A stretch of DNA of 64,000 nucleotides from Perlabentimonas sp034003245. Lineage in GTDB: Bacteria > Bacteroidota > Bacteroidia > Bacteroidales > Tenuifilaceae. The position numbers were made by a program, and so were the translations under genes. Location of the stretch: contig JAVEYY010000022.1 in NCBI GenBank assembly GCA_034003245.1, positions 11,744-75,743 on the forward strand, given 5' to 3'. Under the pieces are notes generated by a model, which made no database searches, was not told where the DNA came from, and saw only the letters and a program-made list of their open reading frames with translations. Below are positions 25,793 to 34,931 of the stretch, piece after piece; positions within the stretch are counted from its first letter, which is position 1, and each line of letters begins with the position of its first letter.

Positions 25793-25853
25793 TGTAACGT
25801 ATAGTCAAGTTGTGTAACCAAAATGCAACTCTATGTAACGGTAATTTGGTAAC
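25793..25853 (+). promoter_or_regulatory. Candidate HTCS operator, TGTAAC direct repeats
   Basis: Between the divergent HTCS and susC genes, TGTAAC occurs at 25793, 25813 and 25834, and GGTAAC at 25848. The first three are 20 and 21 bp apart, about two helical turns, and two copies share the longer word TATGTAACG. AraC-type domains bind direct repeats with this spacing. A loose promoter (TTTG at 25845, TACCTTTA at 25871) follows, about 60 bp before the susC ATG. Confidence 0.5.
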
Positions 25854-25937
25854 GTGGTGTAAAGTAAACCTACCTTTATGATTGTTAAAATCTTTAAAAA
25901 AAACTTTAAAAAATGTTTAACCTAAAAATGCTTTAAG

Positions 25938-28900
25938 ATGAAATTACTACACCTTAGAAAGGCGATAGGATTAACACTCTTTGCACTTCTTTTTTCTGGG
26001 TTTAGCTTATGGGCGCAAACCATAAGCATTCAGGGAAATGTAAAAGACGAAGCCGGGGAGAATTTACCCGGAGTGAACGTTATCCTAGTGGGAACCCAAG
26101 TGGGAACAGTAACCGATGTAAACGGTAACTTCACCATTGAGGCCCCCGGGACTGGCGTTCTTTCCTTCTCTTTTGTTGGCTACAAGAGCAAGAATGTTCC
26201 AATCCAAGGCCAAACAGTAATTAACGTAGTTCTAAATGATGATGTACTAGGACTTGAAGAAATCGTAGTGGTAGGTTACGGTTTCCAAAAAAAGAGCGAC
26301 ATTACAGGGTCGATTACATCGGTAGATGTATCGAAAATCCGTGATGTACCATCACCAAGTATTATGCGGGCTCTGCAGGGCAAAACCGCAGGCCTTGAGA
26401 TTCAAAACCTCTCCACTCGTCCTGGCGGAAGTACTCAAATCCGCATTCGGGGTAACCGCTCCCTATCGGGATCCAACGAACCCCTTATTGTTGTTGATGG
26501 AATTCCTTTTGGAGGAACCCTCAACGACATTAGCTTGGACGATATTCAGTCCATTGAGGTACTTAAGGATGCATCGGCCACTGTGATCTATGGATCGAGG
26601 GGATCGAACGGAGTAATAATTATTACTACTAAGCGGGGGGCCGCTGGTGATCTGAAAATCTCGTACAACGGATATCAGGGTATAACTAATGTATCGCGTA
26701 AGTACGACGTGTACAATGCCGAGGAGTTTGTGAAGCTCCGGTCAGCTGCTGGCTATACCAACTACCTGCCTGTTGAGAAGGAGTCGCTCCTGCTGGGTCG
26801 TGAAACCGATTGGCAGGATTTAATTTATCAAACAGGGGTGAGCTCAAACCATGAGATAACCCTCTCGGCCGGAACTCAAACTACACAGTATGCTTTCTCT
26901 GGAGGATACTTCAGGGAGACAGGAGTTCTTCCCGAGATGGGCTTTACCCGGTATAGCATGCGTGCTGCAATCGACCAGTCCATAGGCAAGTATATTCGGG
27001 TTGGATTTACCTCCATTAATTCGGCCAGTATCACCGATGGGCAATCGGCAAACCCCATGTGGTCGTTGGTATCCTTGTCGCCACTTTCCACACCATATAA
27101 TATGGATGGTACTGTACGTGAACAACCCGGTTACGATACTGAAGAAACTTATAACCCATTAACTCTAAAGGATAGTGATCGTTGGAAAGAGCAAAACCGC
27201 AGGTTTGCATCGTTTAATATGCTTTATGCAGAAGTCACAATTCTTGAGGGTTTGAAAAACAAAGTGAACCTTGGGTTAGATATAAGCGATGATAAGTATG
27301 GCAATTTTTACGGAAGCAACACTCCGTTTAGGGATGGTAAGCTAAACTCTGCTCAGATTAAGAATAGCGATAACTTCTCCTATACCCTCGAAAATATTTT
27401 AACCTACGATAAGACTATCGATAAGCATAGGTTAAGCTTCACGGCAATGGGTAGTATTCAGGAGTCCGTCCACATGAGTTCCAGAATCGAAGCTTCAAAT
27501 ATCCCTGTAAACTACTTGCAGTTTTACAACTTTAGTCGTGCAGAGGATATTATAGTACCTCAGGACGATAATAATTATACAGCATGGGCAATGGCCTCTG
27601 TAATGGCAAGGGCAAACTACGCCTACGACGACCGCTACCTGTTGACAATCACTGGTCGTGCCGACGGTTCATCGCGTCTAGCCCCAGGTAATAAGTGGCA
27701 TTCATATCCTGCTGTTGCGTTGGGATGGAACATTATGAATGAGTCATTCCTTAGCTCGGTGAGCGCCATATCCAACCTAAAACTTCGCATGGGCTACGGC
27801 CAAACTTCGAATCAAGCTGTAAATCCTTACGCCACACTTGGAGGACTTAGCGGAACATTTTACAACTTTGGTGATACAGGTGTAAGAGGCTACTACGTAT
27901 CGAGCCTGCCCAGCTATGACCTCAGCTGGGAGTTTACTAATACCGTAAACGCCGGGTTGGACTTTGGATTCCTCAAAGGGCGAATTACCGGTTCGGTTGA
28001 TGTGTATAAGCAACAAACCAATGATGTTTTGCTTCAAAAAGCCCTACCTGCCTCGTTGGGCGTTCCTGGTAATTACTGGGTGAACGTGGGTAAAACCGAA
28101 AACCGTGGTTTGGAATTGGTGTTGAACGGTGTGGTTATTTCCCCATCTACAGCCGATGGTTTTAAATGGGAACTTAACGCCAACATCTTCCTTAACCGCG
28201 AAAAGATTCTAGAGCTGCAGGATCCCAGCATTAAGCGTGATGTGGGTAACGGATGGTTTGTAGGTTATCCCTCAAGCGCAATTTACGACTACGTAAAACT
28301 GGGCATTTGGCAACTCGATGAAGCCGATGAGGCCGCATCGTATGGTTCGGCCCCTGGGCAGATTAAGCTGCTCGATTTTGCAGGTGGTGGCGCGAATGGC
28401 GATGAGCCCGATGGCGTAATTACCGATGCCGATCGTAGAATTCTGGGTTCAGCTCAGCCCGATTTTCAGGGTGGTTTTACCTCAACCTTCAGGTATAAAG
28501 GGTTTGACCTATCAGTGGTTACTTACTTCCGTGTAGGTGGAATGATAATTAGCGCACTGCACATGCCCACCGACTACGTTAACCGCTTGGCAGGTCGTCA
28601 CAATGGTATTAAGGTAGACTACTGGACACCCGAGAACCCCACCAACGACATGCCCCAACCCAATGCTACAATCGATGCCTCAAGAACTCACGTGCTTGGA
28701 TATTTTGATGGCAGCTTCCTAAAGATTAGGAGCATCAACCTGGGTTACGATCTTAACTCAAAGTATTTGGCATTTATGGGATCCAACTCTTCGCTCCGGA
28801 TTTTTGCCAGTGTTAGCGATCCTTTCATATTCTTCTCTCCATACGTAAAAGCTGGTGGTGTTGATCCCGAGCCCAACGCTCAAAATCACGAAACTATTTC

Positions 28901-28994
28901 TGGTGGAGAGGGCGTGCCAAAAAGAGCGCTTAAGATAAAACTAGATACTCCCCCAACAATGAAATTTGTTTTGGGTGTAAACTTCAAATTTTAA
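25938..28994 (+). CDS. SusC/RagA-family TonB-dependent outer-membrane transporter
   Basis: 1018 residues: signal peptide ending near SLWAQ, a carboxypeptidase-regulatory-like beta domain (about 28-105, NVKDEAGENLPGVNVILVGT), a TonB box region (EEIVVVGYG), a plug with RPGGSTQIRIRGNRSLSGSNEPLIVVDG, and a C-terminal 22-strand barrel ending in KFVLGVNFKF with terminal Phe. It takes up long xylo-oligosaccharides with TonB energy, with SusD as the lid. It is the first gene of a long plus-strand run that includes the binding proteins and the xylanases. Confidence 0.96.
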   Translation: MKLLHLRKAIGLTLFALLFSGFSLWAQTISIQGNVKDEAGENLPGVNVILVGTQVGTVTDVNGNFTIEAPGTGVLSFSFVGYKSKNVPIQGQTVINVVLNDDVLGLEEIVVVGYGFQKKSDITGSITSVDVSKIRDVPSPSIMRALQGKTAGLEIQNLSTRPGGSTQIRIRGNRSLSGSNEPLIVVDGIPFGGTLNDISLDDIQSIEVLKDASATVIYGSRGSNGVIIITTKRGAAGDLKISYNGYQGITNVSRKYDVYNAEEFVKLRSAAGYTNYLPVEKESLLLGRETDWQDLIYQTGVSSNHEITLSAGTQTTQYAFSGGYFRETGVLPEMGFTRYSMRAAIDQSIGKYIRVGFTSINSASITDGQSANPMWSLVSLSPLSTPYNMDGTVREQPGYDTEETYNPLTLKDSDRWKEQNRRFASFNMLYAEVTILEGLKNKVNLGLDISDDKYGNFYGSNTPFRDGKLNSAQIKNSDNFSYTLENILTYDKTIDKHRLSFTAMGSIQESVHMSSRIEASNIPVNYLQFYNFSRAEDIIVPQDDNNYTAWAMASVMARANYAYDDRYLLTITGRADGSSRLAPGNKWHSYPAVALGWNIMNESFLSSVSAISNLKLRMGYGQTSNQAVNPYATLGGLSGTFYNFGDTGVRGYYVSSLPSYDLSWEFTNTVNAGLDFGFLKGRITGSVDVYKQQTNDVLLQKALPASLGVPGNYWVNVGKTENRGLELVLNGVVISPSTADGFKWELNANIFLNREKILELQDPSIKRDVGNGWFVGYPSSAIYDYVKLGIWQLDEADEAASYGSAPGQIKLLDFAGGGANGDEPDGVITDADRRILGSAQPDFQGGFTSTFRYKGFDLSVVTYFRVGGMIISALHMPTDYVNRLAGRHNGIKVDYWTPENPTNDMPQPNATIDASRTHVLGYFDGSFLKIRSINLGYDLNSKYLAFMGSNSSLRIFASVSDPFIFFSPYVKAGGVDPEPNAQNHETISGGEGVPKRALKIKLDTPPTMKFVLGVNFKF

Positions 28995-29006
28995 AAAGGC
29001 TTGAAA

Positions 29007-30743
29007 ATGAAAAGAATTGCATATCTCGCCCTTGTGTTGGTCTTCACTTCAATCTCATCATGTACCGATTTTCTTGAAGAGGAGCCAAAGTCGCTGCTAA
29101 CCGCTAAATACTTAGAATCACCCGGCGGGGTTTGGTCAGCGTTGTATTCTACCTATTCCGACTTGCGTTACTTTTACGGAGGTGAAAGTGCCATGAGCAT
29201 GACAGTTGCTGGAACCGACGAGTTTCAGAAGGGCCCAGACGGAAGTCAAGAGCTTAACCTGTACAGCAATACAGGATTACTAACCAATGGGCAAGTTGGT
29301 AGCACATGGAACTGGGGCTACACGGCCCTCAATTCAGCCAATGCAGTTATCAAGTTTGCCCACACATCGGGCATGCTTGAAGCCGAAGCAAACCTTGTGG
29401 TTGCCGAGGCTAAGTACCTAAGAGCATTATGGTACTTTATTCTTGTGCAGATGTATGGTGATCTTCCCCTCAACCTGGAGTTTATAACCGAACCAACCAC
29501 TGAAGCCTACAGAGCTCCTGCAGCCGATGTGTATGAGGCCATTGTAACCGATCTTTTGGCTGCAATCGACCATTTGCCCAACACAGCGCCTCAGCCTGGC
29601 CGTGCAACTGCAGCTGCGGCGCATCACCTTCTGGCAAAGGTTTACCTTACCCGTGCCACGCACACCACGGCAAAACAAGCCACCGATTACCAGAATGCCT
29701 ACGATCACTCTACTCATCTTATAAACAATGCTGGTGCCTATGGACTCGCCTTGCTAAAAGATTTTGCCGATGTTCATAAGCCCCGCAACGAGCATAGCAG
29801 CGAAATTCTGTTCACCGTTGAGCGTAATACCGATATCGTATACAACGATCTTGATCCAGATAAAAATGGTAATAAGAATAACCGAAGCAGCTTCTTCTTC
29901 CGTCCCAACTACTCTGCATTGGTTAAAGGGTTAATTCGCGATATTCCCTATGGTCGCCCATGGCACCGTGTCAGGCCTACAAACTATTTGCTGGATGTAG
30001 TGTTCCAGAATCGTGACGACGACACCCGTTATCATAAAACCTTCCAGACAGTTTGGTTGGTGAACGATCCCGAAAATGTGGAGGTTCCAGGTTTTGTTGC
30101 TGGCGATACGGCTATTTGGTTGCCCGGCGTAGAGAATCATCGCCCTGCCAAAGCGCTTAAAATTTACAAGCCCTCAGAGTATTACGATAATGTTAGTTTG
30201 TCAACCGGCGAAACGCAAACGCTTTCTATCTATCCATCGATGATGAAGTACGACGATATTGATCGTCCTACCATCGCCGATGCATCGGTTCGTCCGTTTA
30301 TCGTGTTTAAGTTTTCCGAAACCTACCTAATTGCCGCCGAGGCTGCAATGTATCTTAACCGTCCGGGAGAGGCTAGGGGGTACGTCAATGTTATCAGAGC
30401 ACGTGCAGGCTACAGTGCAAGCCGCACTGATGGTGCCAACGCTGCAGCAATTAGCCGCTTAACCAGCACAACCCCATCGCTTACCGATTTTGATGAAGGT
30501 ATCAACTTCCTACTCGAGGAGCGTAGCCGTGAACTTTGCGGCGAGTATATGCGCTGGTTCGACTTGGCCCGGACAAGACACTCCAATGGCCAATCGATGC
30601 TGATCTATCGCTTGAGGAATGTAACTCCCGATTTGCCATGCAAAAACACAATTCAGGAGCATCATATCCTACGACCAGTTCCTCAGAGTCAGATTGACTT
30701 AACCACAAACGAATTCCCTCAGAATCCAGGGTATGGTTCATAG
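29007..30743 (+). CDS. SusD/RagB-family surface glycan-binding lipoprotein
   Basis: The start is taken as the ATG at 29007, 12 nt after the susC stop codon. 578 residues; MKRIAYLALVLVFTSISSC is a lipoprotein signal. The N-terminal SusD-like domain contains DFLEEEPKSLLTAKY, and the TPR-rich body has AEAKYLRALWYFILVQMYGDLPL. The RagB/SusD domain near the C-terminus has FSETYLIAAEAAMYLNRPGEA and INFLLEERSRELCGEYMRWFDLARTR. It forms the hinged lid on the SusC barrel at the cell surface. Confidence 0.95.
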   Translation: MKRIAYLALVLVFTSISSCTDFLEEEPKSLLTAKYLESPGGVWSALYSTYSDLRYFYGGESAMSMTVAGTDEFQKGPDGSQELNLYSNTGLLTNGQVGSTWNWGYTALNSANAVIKFAHTSGMLEAEANLVVAEAKYLRALWYFILVQMYGDLPLNLEFITEPTTEAYRAPAADVYEAIVTDLLAAIDHLPNTAPQPGRATAAAAHHLLAKVYLTRATHTTAKQATDYQNAYDHSTHLINNAGAYGLALLKDFADVHKPRNEHSSEILFTVERNTDIVYNDLDPDKNGNKNNRSSFFFRPNYSALVKGLIRDIPYGRPWHRVRPTNYLLDVVFQNRDDDTRYHKTFQTVWLVNDPENVEVPGFVAGDTAIWLPGVENHRPAKALKIYKPSEYYDNVSLSTGETQTLSIYPSMMKYDDIDRPTIADASVRPFIVFKFSETYLIAAEAAMYLNRPGEARGYVNVIRARAGYSASRTDGANAAAISRLTSTTPSLTDFDEGINFLLEERSRELCGEYMRWFDLARTRHSNGQSMLIYRLRNVTPDLPCKNTIQEHHILRPVPQSQIDLTTNEFPQNPGYGS

Positions 30744-30771
30744 TTGGAACTTAAAAAAAATGTTTACTGTT

Positions 30772-31875
30772 ATGAAAAAGAAAAACATATTCCGAACATT
30801 AATTCTCCTTCTTGGCGCTTTACCCCTGGTGTTTGCGGGTTGCGAAGAGCAGGACACTTATATGGAGCCGGGCGTTGTCGACATGAACGATAGGATTACC
30901 TCTGTCGACAAGGAGATTGCTCAGCCTGGCGACATCGTTACATTCACTGGGACAAATCTTGATAAGGTGTATAAGATTATGCTTAACACCGATAACGTTC
31001 CCGTATCGTTTCAGGCTACTGCAACTGAACTCAAGATGACGGTTCCAGGAACTTCACCCCTTGGCGATGTAATTACCATTAACATCCTATTCTCAGGTAA
31101 GGGGCTAGCCCAGCGCGTGATTAAGATTATTTCGCCTCCAGTAATTCAGGAGTTTAGCCCATCGGCTGCTCAACCAGGTTCAGTAATTACCCTGTATGGC
31201 CGTGAACTTTATCTTGCGCAAAAAATTTATGTTGGCGATTTAGAAGCAGCCTCCATAGAGATTATTGATGACAGGATTATTCGTTTCCCCATGCCAGCAG
31301 GATCAACTGGTGGTGCTATTAAGGTTGTTACTGCCACAGGTGGCGAATCGTTTGGCCCAAGAGATCTGGCTTTAGGTACCGAAATCCTGGTGAATAATTT
31401 CGATGCTACTAGCAGCTACTATTCGAGTATTAGCGCCAACGGTAACCTCAAGAATCCCGAGTACCTCACTGGTGATTTCCCTAGAAATAAGTTTGTTATG
31501 CTTACCATAACCGATGCCGGTACTGGGTGGGGTGGTAACGTTGACTTCTTCCTTCAGAATCTTCCTGTTGCCGATAACTCTAAGATTTCCCTCTCGGTTG
31601 ATGTTAAAGTGTCGAAGGCCATGAATGTGAATATTATGGTTCAGGGCCCTGCTAACGTGTACGGTAAAACCCTGGGAATGACTACCGAGTGGCAAACCAT
31701 TGTACTTCCGTTCAGCGAAATGGGAACAGGGTATGGCGGTGGTGAGCCCATTGGAGCAGTAGAGGCATTTAATACGCTTACTGCTGTTAAGTTGCAACCA
31801 CCTGCTCAAGCAGCCAATGGCAACTTTGGCGAAACCATCTCCATCGACAACATCAAGTTTATTATTGAAAATTAA
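30772..31875 (+). CDS. Surface glycan-binding lipoprotein with IPT/TIG domains (SGBP, first)
   Basis: The start was moved to the ATG at 30772 so that KKKNIFRTLILLLGALPLVFAGC forms a lipoprotein signal; the longer frame overlaps the susD end. 367 residues: two IPT/TIG Ig-like modules (about 45-130, ITSVDKEIAQPGDIVTFTGTNL, and 135-205, IQEFSPSAAQPGSVITLYG) and a C-terminal beta-sandwich of about 150 residues with NNFDATSSYYSS and WQTIVLPFSEMGTGYGG, like a carbohydrate-binding module. It is in the position usually held by SusE-like SGBP-A. It should bind xylan at the surface without cleaving it. Confidence 0.82.
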   Translation: MKKKNIFRTLILLLGALPLVFAGCEEQDTYMEPGVVDMNDRITSVDKEIAQPGDIVTFTGTNLDKVYKIMLNTDNVPVSFQATATELKMTVPGTSPLGDVITINILFSGKGLAQRVIKIISPPVIQEFSPSAAQPGSVITLYGRELYLAQKIYVGDLEAASIEIIDDRIIRFPMPAGSTGGAIKVVTATGGESFGPRDLALGTEILVNNFDATSSYYSSISANGNLKNPEYLTGDFPRNKFVMLTITDAGTGWGGNVDFFLQNLPVADNSKISLSVDVKVSKAMNVNIMVQGPANVYGKTLGMTTEWQTIVLPFSEMGTGYGGGEPIGAVEAFNTLTAVKLQPPAQAANGNFGETISIDNIKFIIEN

Positions 31876-31890
31876 TAAAACTCTAAACGG

Positions 31891-33597
31891 ATGAAAGCAT
31901 TTAAATATATCAAGATTCCAACCCTTGTAGTTGCTGCCTTTCTTATGGCTGTTACAATAAGCTGCGAGGAGAGTGGCCCCCTTAGCATTGATCCGGTTGA
32001 GGTGCAACAACCCTTTACTTTTCAACCCGATCATGGCTATCCAGGGCAAACCGTTAAGATTTCCGGTACAGGTTTGAATGATGTGCTAAAAGTTTCCTTT
32101 GCTAATAGGGAAGCTCTTATTTCAAGCAAAACCGATCAGGAAATTAACGTTGAAATTCCTGTTGGTGCAACCACTGGACAGATAAAGTTGGTTAAGGCCA
32201 AATCGATTGTTACATCAGTAGATATTTTTACTGTTGATCTCACACCTGTTCCCTCAATTATCGATTTTACTCCTGCTATAGCGGGTAGCGGTCAGGAGGT
32301 AACCATTACCGGAAACCTGTTTACAGAGGTAGACTCTGTATATATTGGCGACCTAAAAGCTGAGATAAAAACAGGAGTTACCGATAACACCATGAAGATT
32401 GAAACCCCTGCTGGTCTCCAAACAGGTTATATTAAGATGTACTATAACTACATGACCAGTTACGGAATAGAGAAAGTGGGCGAATCTGTAAGTTCAGCTC
32501 AGCTCACACTGGCATTGCCTACCATCGAATCGATCACTCCTAACATTGCTTCGCTGAATGTGGGTGATGAGTTAACCATTATTGGCAACATGATGAATGA
32601 GGTAACGCAAGTGCTGTTTGGAACACTCGACGCCACATTTACAATTGTAAATGAAACTGAACTTACCGCCATTGTGCCGATAGGTGCAACTACCGGTAAA
32701 ATAGTTCTTGTTGTTCCCGATGGTACCGTGGAGAGCGGAACCTTTACGGTTAATCTGCCAACCATATCGAGTTTTACCCCAACCAAAGGACAGGATGCTG
32801 TTACAAGGGTTATTACCATCGTAGGTGCTAAGCTTGACCTAGTTGAGTCCGTAACGGTTGGTAGTGCAGCAGCAACAATCGAAACCCAGTCGCCCACCGT
32901 ACTTGTTATTACTGCCGTGGGGTCATCAACTGGTCAGATTGGCCTGCATACTCCAAATGGGTCGGTATACAGCTCAGGAAGTTTTGTGCTTACAGGCGAT
33001 TTCTGGGTAAACGATTGGGATACCGTTTTTGATACACAACGTTTCTCTCGCTTTCAAAATAATGGTTTCGCATCATTTACTGAGACCGTTATGGCCGACA
33101 ATGGCAATAACTACGTTGAGTTAGCATTTACAGGTGAGAGCAACAAATCGATCTACATGTGGGGAGAAGGTGCAACCGACGATAAGTTCTTTATGTACAC
33201 ATCCAGCCCCAACGGTGTTTACCTACAATTTGATATGAAGGTTAGTGCCATAGAAGAGCATATGAAGCAGGATGATGGAACCTTTAAGTTTAAGATTTAC
33301 TTAATGGATTCCAAGGGCTGGGGCGCCAGTGGCGAGTATGCCTACGGCTACAACGGCCCCACATCGTTTGTGCGGACCGATGGCGAGTGGCAAACCTTTA
33401 AACAACCTCTGTGGGAGTACAAAGCATCAAGCAATAGTGGTCTTTACACTGCCGACCAGGTGGGGGAAGGTGATCTTCGTCCCGATGCATTTGTGCACCC
33501 CAACAGTTTACGGATTATCACCTTCGTGTTTGGATTCCCAGGCGATCCTGGAAGTGCAGCCGTAGGCCTCGATAATGTTAAGTTTGTGATTGAATAG
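31891..33597 (+). CDS. Surface glycan-binding lipoprotein with several IPT/TIG domains (SGBP, second)
   Basis: 568 residues with lipoprotein signal (IKIPTLVVAAFLMAVTISC). Four IPT/TIG repeats can be counted from their openings: FTFQPDHGYPGQTVKISG, IIDFTPAIAGSGQEVTITG, IESITPNIASLNVGDELTI and ISSFTPTKGQDAVTRVITI. The C-terminal domain (about 370-568; WVNDWDTVFDTQRFSRF, IRTD-like loops, IITFVFGFPGDPGSAAVGLDN) resembles the glycan-binding domain of SGBP-B proteins. Tandem Ig modules probably hold the binding domain away from the membrane. It is 15 nt after the first SGBP and followed by a strong terminator. Confidence 0.85.
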   Translation: MKAFKYIKIPTLVVAAFLMAVTISCEESGPLSIDPVEVQQPFTFQPDHGYPGQTVKISGTGLNDVLKVSFANREALISSKTDQEINVEIPVGATTGQIKLVKAKSIVTSVDIFTVDLTPVPSIIDFTPAIAGSGQEVTITGNLFTEVDSVYIGDLKAEIKTGVTDNTMKIETPAGLQTGYIKMYYNYMTSYGIEKVGESVSSAQLTLALPTIESITPNIASLNVGDELTIIGNMMNEVTQVLFGTLDATFTIVNETELTAIVPIGATTGKIVLVVPDGTVESGTFTVNLPTISSFTPTKGQDAVTRVITIVGAKLDLVESVTVGSAAATIETQSPTVLVITAVGSSTGQIGLHTPNGSVYSSGSFVLTGDFWVNDWDTVFDTQRFSRFQNNGFASFTETVMADNGNNYVELAFTGESNKSIYMWGEGATDDKFFMYTSSPNGVYLQFDMKVSAIEEHMKQDDGTFKFKIYLMDSKGWGASGEYAYGYNGPTSFVRTDGEWQTFKQPLWEYKASSNSGLYTADQVGEGDLRPDAFVHPNSLRIITFVFGFPGDPGSAAVGLDNVKFVIE

Positions 33598-33609
33598 CTA
33601 CTTTAGATT

Positions 33610-33648
33610 GTATGTCCGTGGGGGTTGCCCACGGACATACTTTTGTTG
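33610..33648 (+). terminator. Rho-independent terminator after the SusCD-SGBP genes
   Basis: GTATGTCCGTGGG pairs perfectly with CCCACGGACATAC around a five-base loop (33610-33640), followed by TTTTGTT. It separates the binding/transport genes from the enzyme genes and probably attenuates rather than fully stops transcription. Confidence 0.88.
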
Positions 33649-33687
33649 TAAACAAAAATTGGCATGGCCAATACAAAACTCTGCATA

Positions 33688-34797
33688 ATGAAACGATTTA
33701 AACTACTAATATTAGCATTACCCTTCCTAAGTTTATCAGCTTGCGACAACAATGGCGATGAGCCTGAAGAGCCAAAAAATACTCGTCCACGTACACTGGA
33801 GGAGTACAATTTAACAACCGATGGCCTTAAGGATTACTTCACTGCCGATGATTTTTTTGATATCGGCGTGGCCATTGAGCCTGCATCGGTCGATAATCAG
33901 GTTGAAGCCAACCTAATGAAACGGCACTTTAGCAGTATAACTGCCGAGAACGCCATGAAGTGGTCGTCGTTACAGCCAACCGAGGGAACCTTCCGTTTCA
34001 CCAATGCAGACAAGATAGTAAATTTCGCCAGTAATAATGGGATGAAGATGCGAGGACACACCCTTGTTTGGCATAGCCAGTGCCCCGATTGGGTTTTTCA
34101 GGATAATGGGGCAGTTGCCAGCAAGGAGTTGGTGCTGGAGCGAATGCGTACCCATATCACCGAGGTGATGACCCGCTATAAGGGAAAAGTTGATACCTGG
34201 GATGTGGTGAACGAGGCGATAGACGATGGGAGCAACACATACCGATCGAGCAAGTGGTATGGTATATGTGGCGAAGATTTCATCTTCGAAGCCTTTAGAA
34301 CCGCCAGACAAGTTGACCCCGATGCCAAGCTATTTTACAACGACTATTCAGCTACTAATCCTACAAAACGCGAAAAAATTTATACTCTGCTAAGCCGACT
34401 AAAAGCCGAAGGCTTAGTGGATGGTATGGGTTTGCAAGGGCATTGGAATATCGATGCTCCCGCAAGTGAAACAATTATTGAGGCTTTTAACCGATATGCT
34501 TCTCTGGGAATTAAACTTCATATTACTGAACTGGATGTTTCTGTTTACCCAAGCAATAGTGATCCCCAAACCGATTACAACACTCAGGTTGAGTTGCGAT
34601 TGAAAACCAGCTACGCGCGCTTCTTCAACCTTTTCAGGTTACATAAGGATAAGATTACCAATGTAACCTTTTGGGGATTAGCCGATCAGCACTCGTGGCT
34701 CAATGGCTGGCCGGTTGCCGGGCGAAACAACTATCCATTGCTTTTCGATAGGCAATACAACCCCAAGGCAGCATATTTTTCAGTAATAAATTTTTAG
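33688..34797 (+). CDS. GH10 endo-beta-1,4-xylanase, lipoprotein
   Basis: The start was moved to the ATG at 33688, giving the lipoprotein signal KRFKLLILALPFLSLSAC. 369 residues. GH10 landmarks: ENAMKWSSLQPTEG, RGHTLVWHSQCPDW, WDVVNEAIDDG (acid/base Glu near 175), GLQGHWNIDAP and HITELDVSV (nucleophile Glu near 280), then TFWGLADQHSWL. It cuts the xylan backbone at the cell surface or in the periplasm. It is one of two GH10 enzymes in the locus; the other is at 45.1 kb and has a different N-terminal linker. Confidence 0.95.
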   Translation: MKRFKLLILALPFLSLSACDNNGDEPEEPKNTRPRTLEEYNLTTDGLKDYFTADDFFDIGVAIEPASVDNQVEANLMKRHFSSITAENAMKWSSLQPTEGTFRFTNADKIVNFASNNGMKMRGHTLVWHSQCPDWVFQDNGAVASKELVLERMRTHITEVMTRYKGKVDTWDVVNEAIDDGSNTYRSSKWYGICGEDFIFEAFRTARQVDPDAKLFYNDYSATNPTKREKIYTLLSRLKAEGLVDGMGLQGHWNIDAPASETIIEAFNRYASLGIKLHITELDVSVYPSNSDPQTDYNTQVELRLKTSYARFFNLFRLHKDKITNVTFWGLADQHSWLNGWPVAGRNNYPLLFDRQYNPKAAYFSVINF

Positions 34798-34931
34798 GTT
34801 TTTTTTCTGCAATTAGGGTTCGCGAAATTGGTTTTCCTCTTTCGGTTGTGGAAATTTTACCCTATTGTTTTAAGTATAGTAAGGAGGTAGATGTTTAATT
34901 CTTCGACCTCTGTTTAAAATTCAAATTCGCT

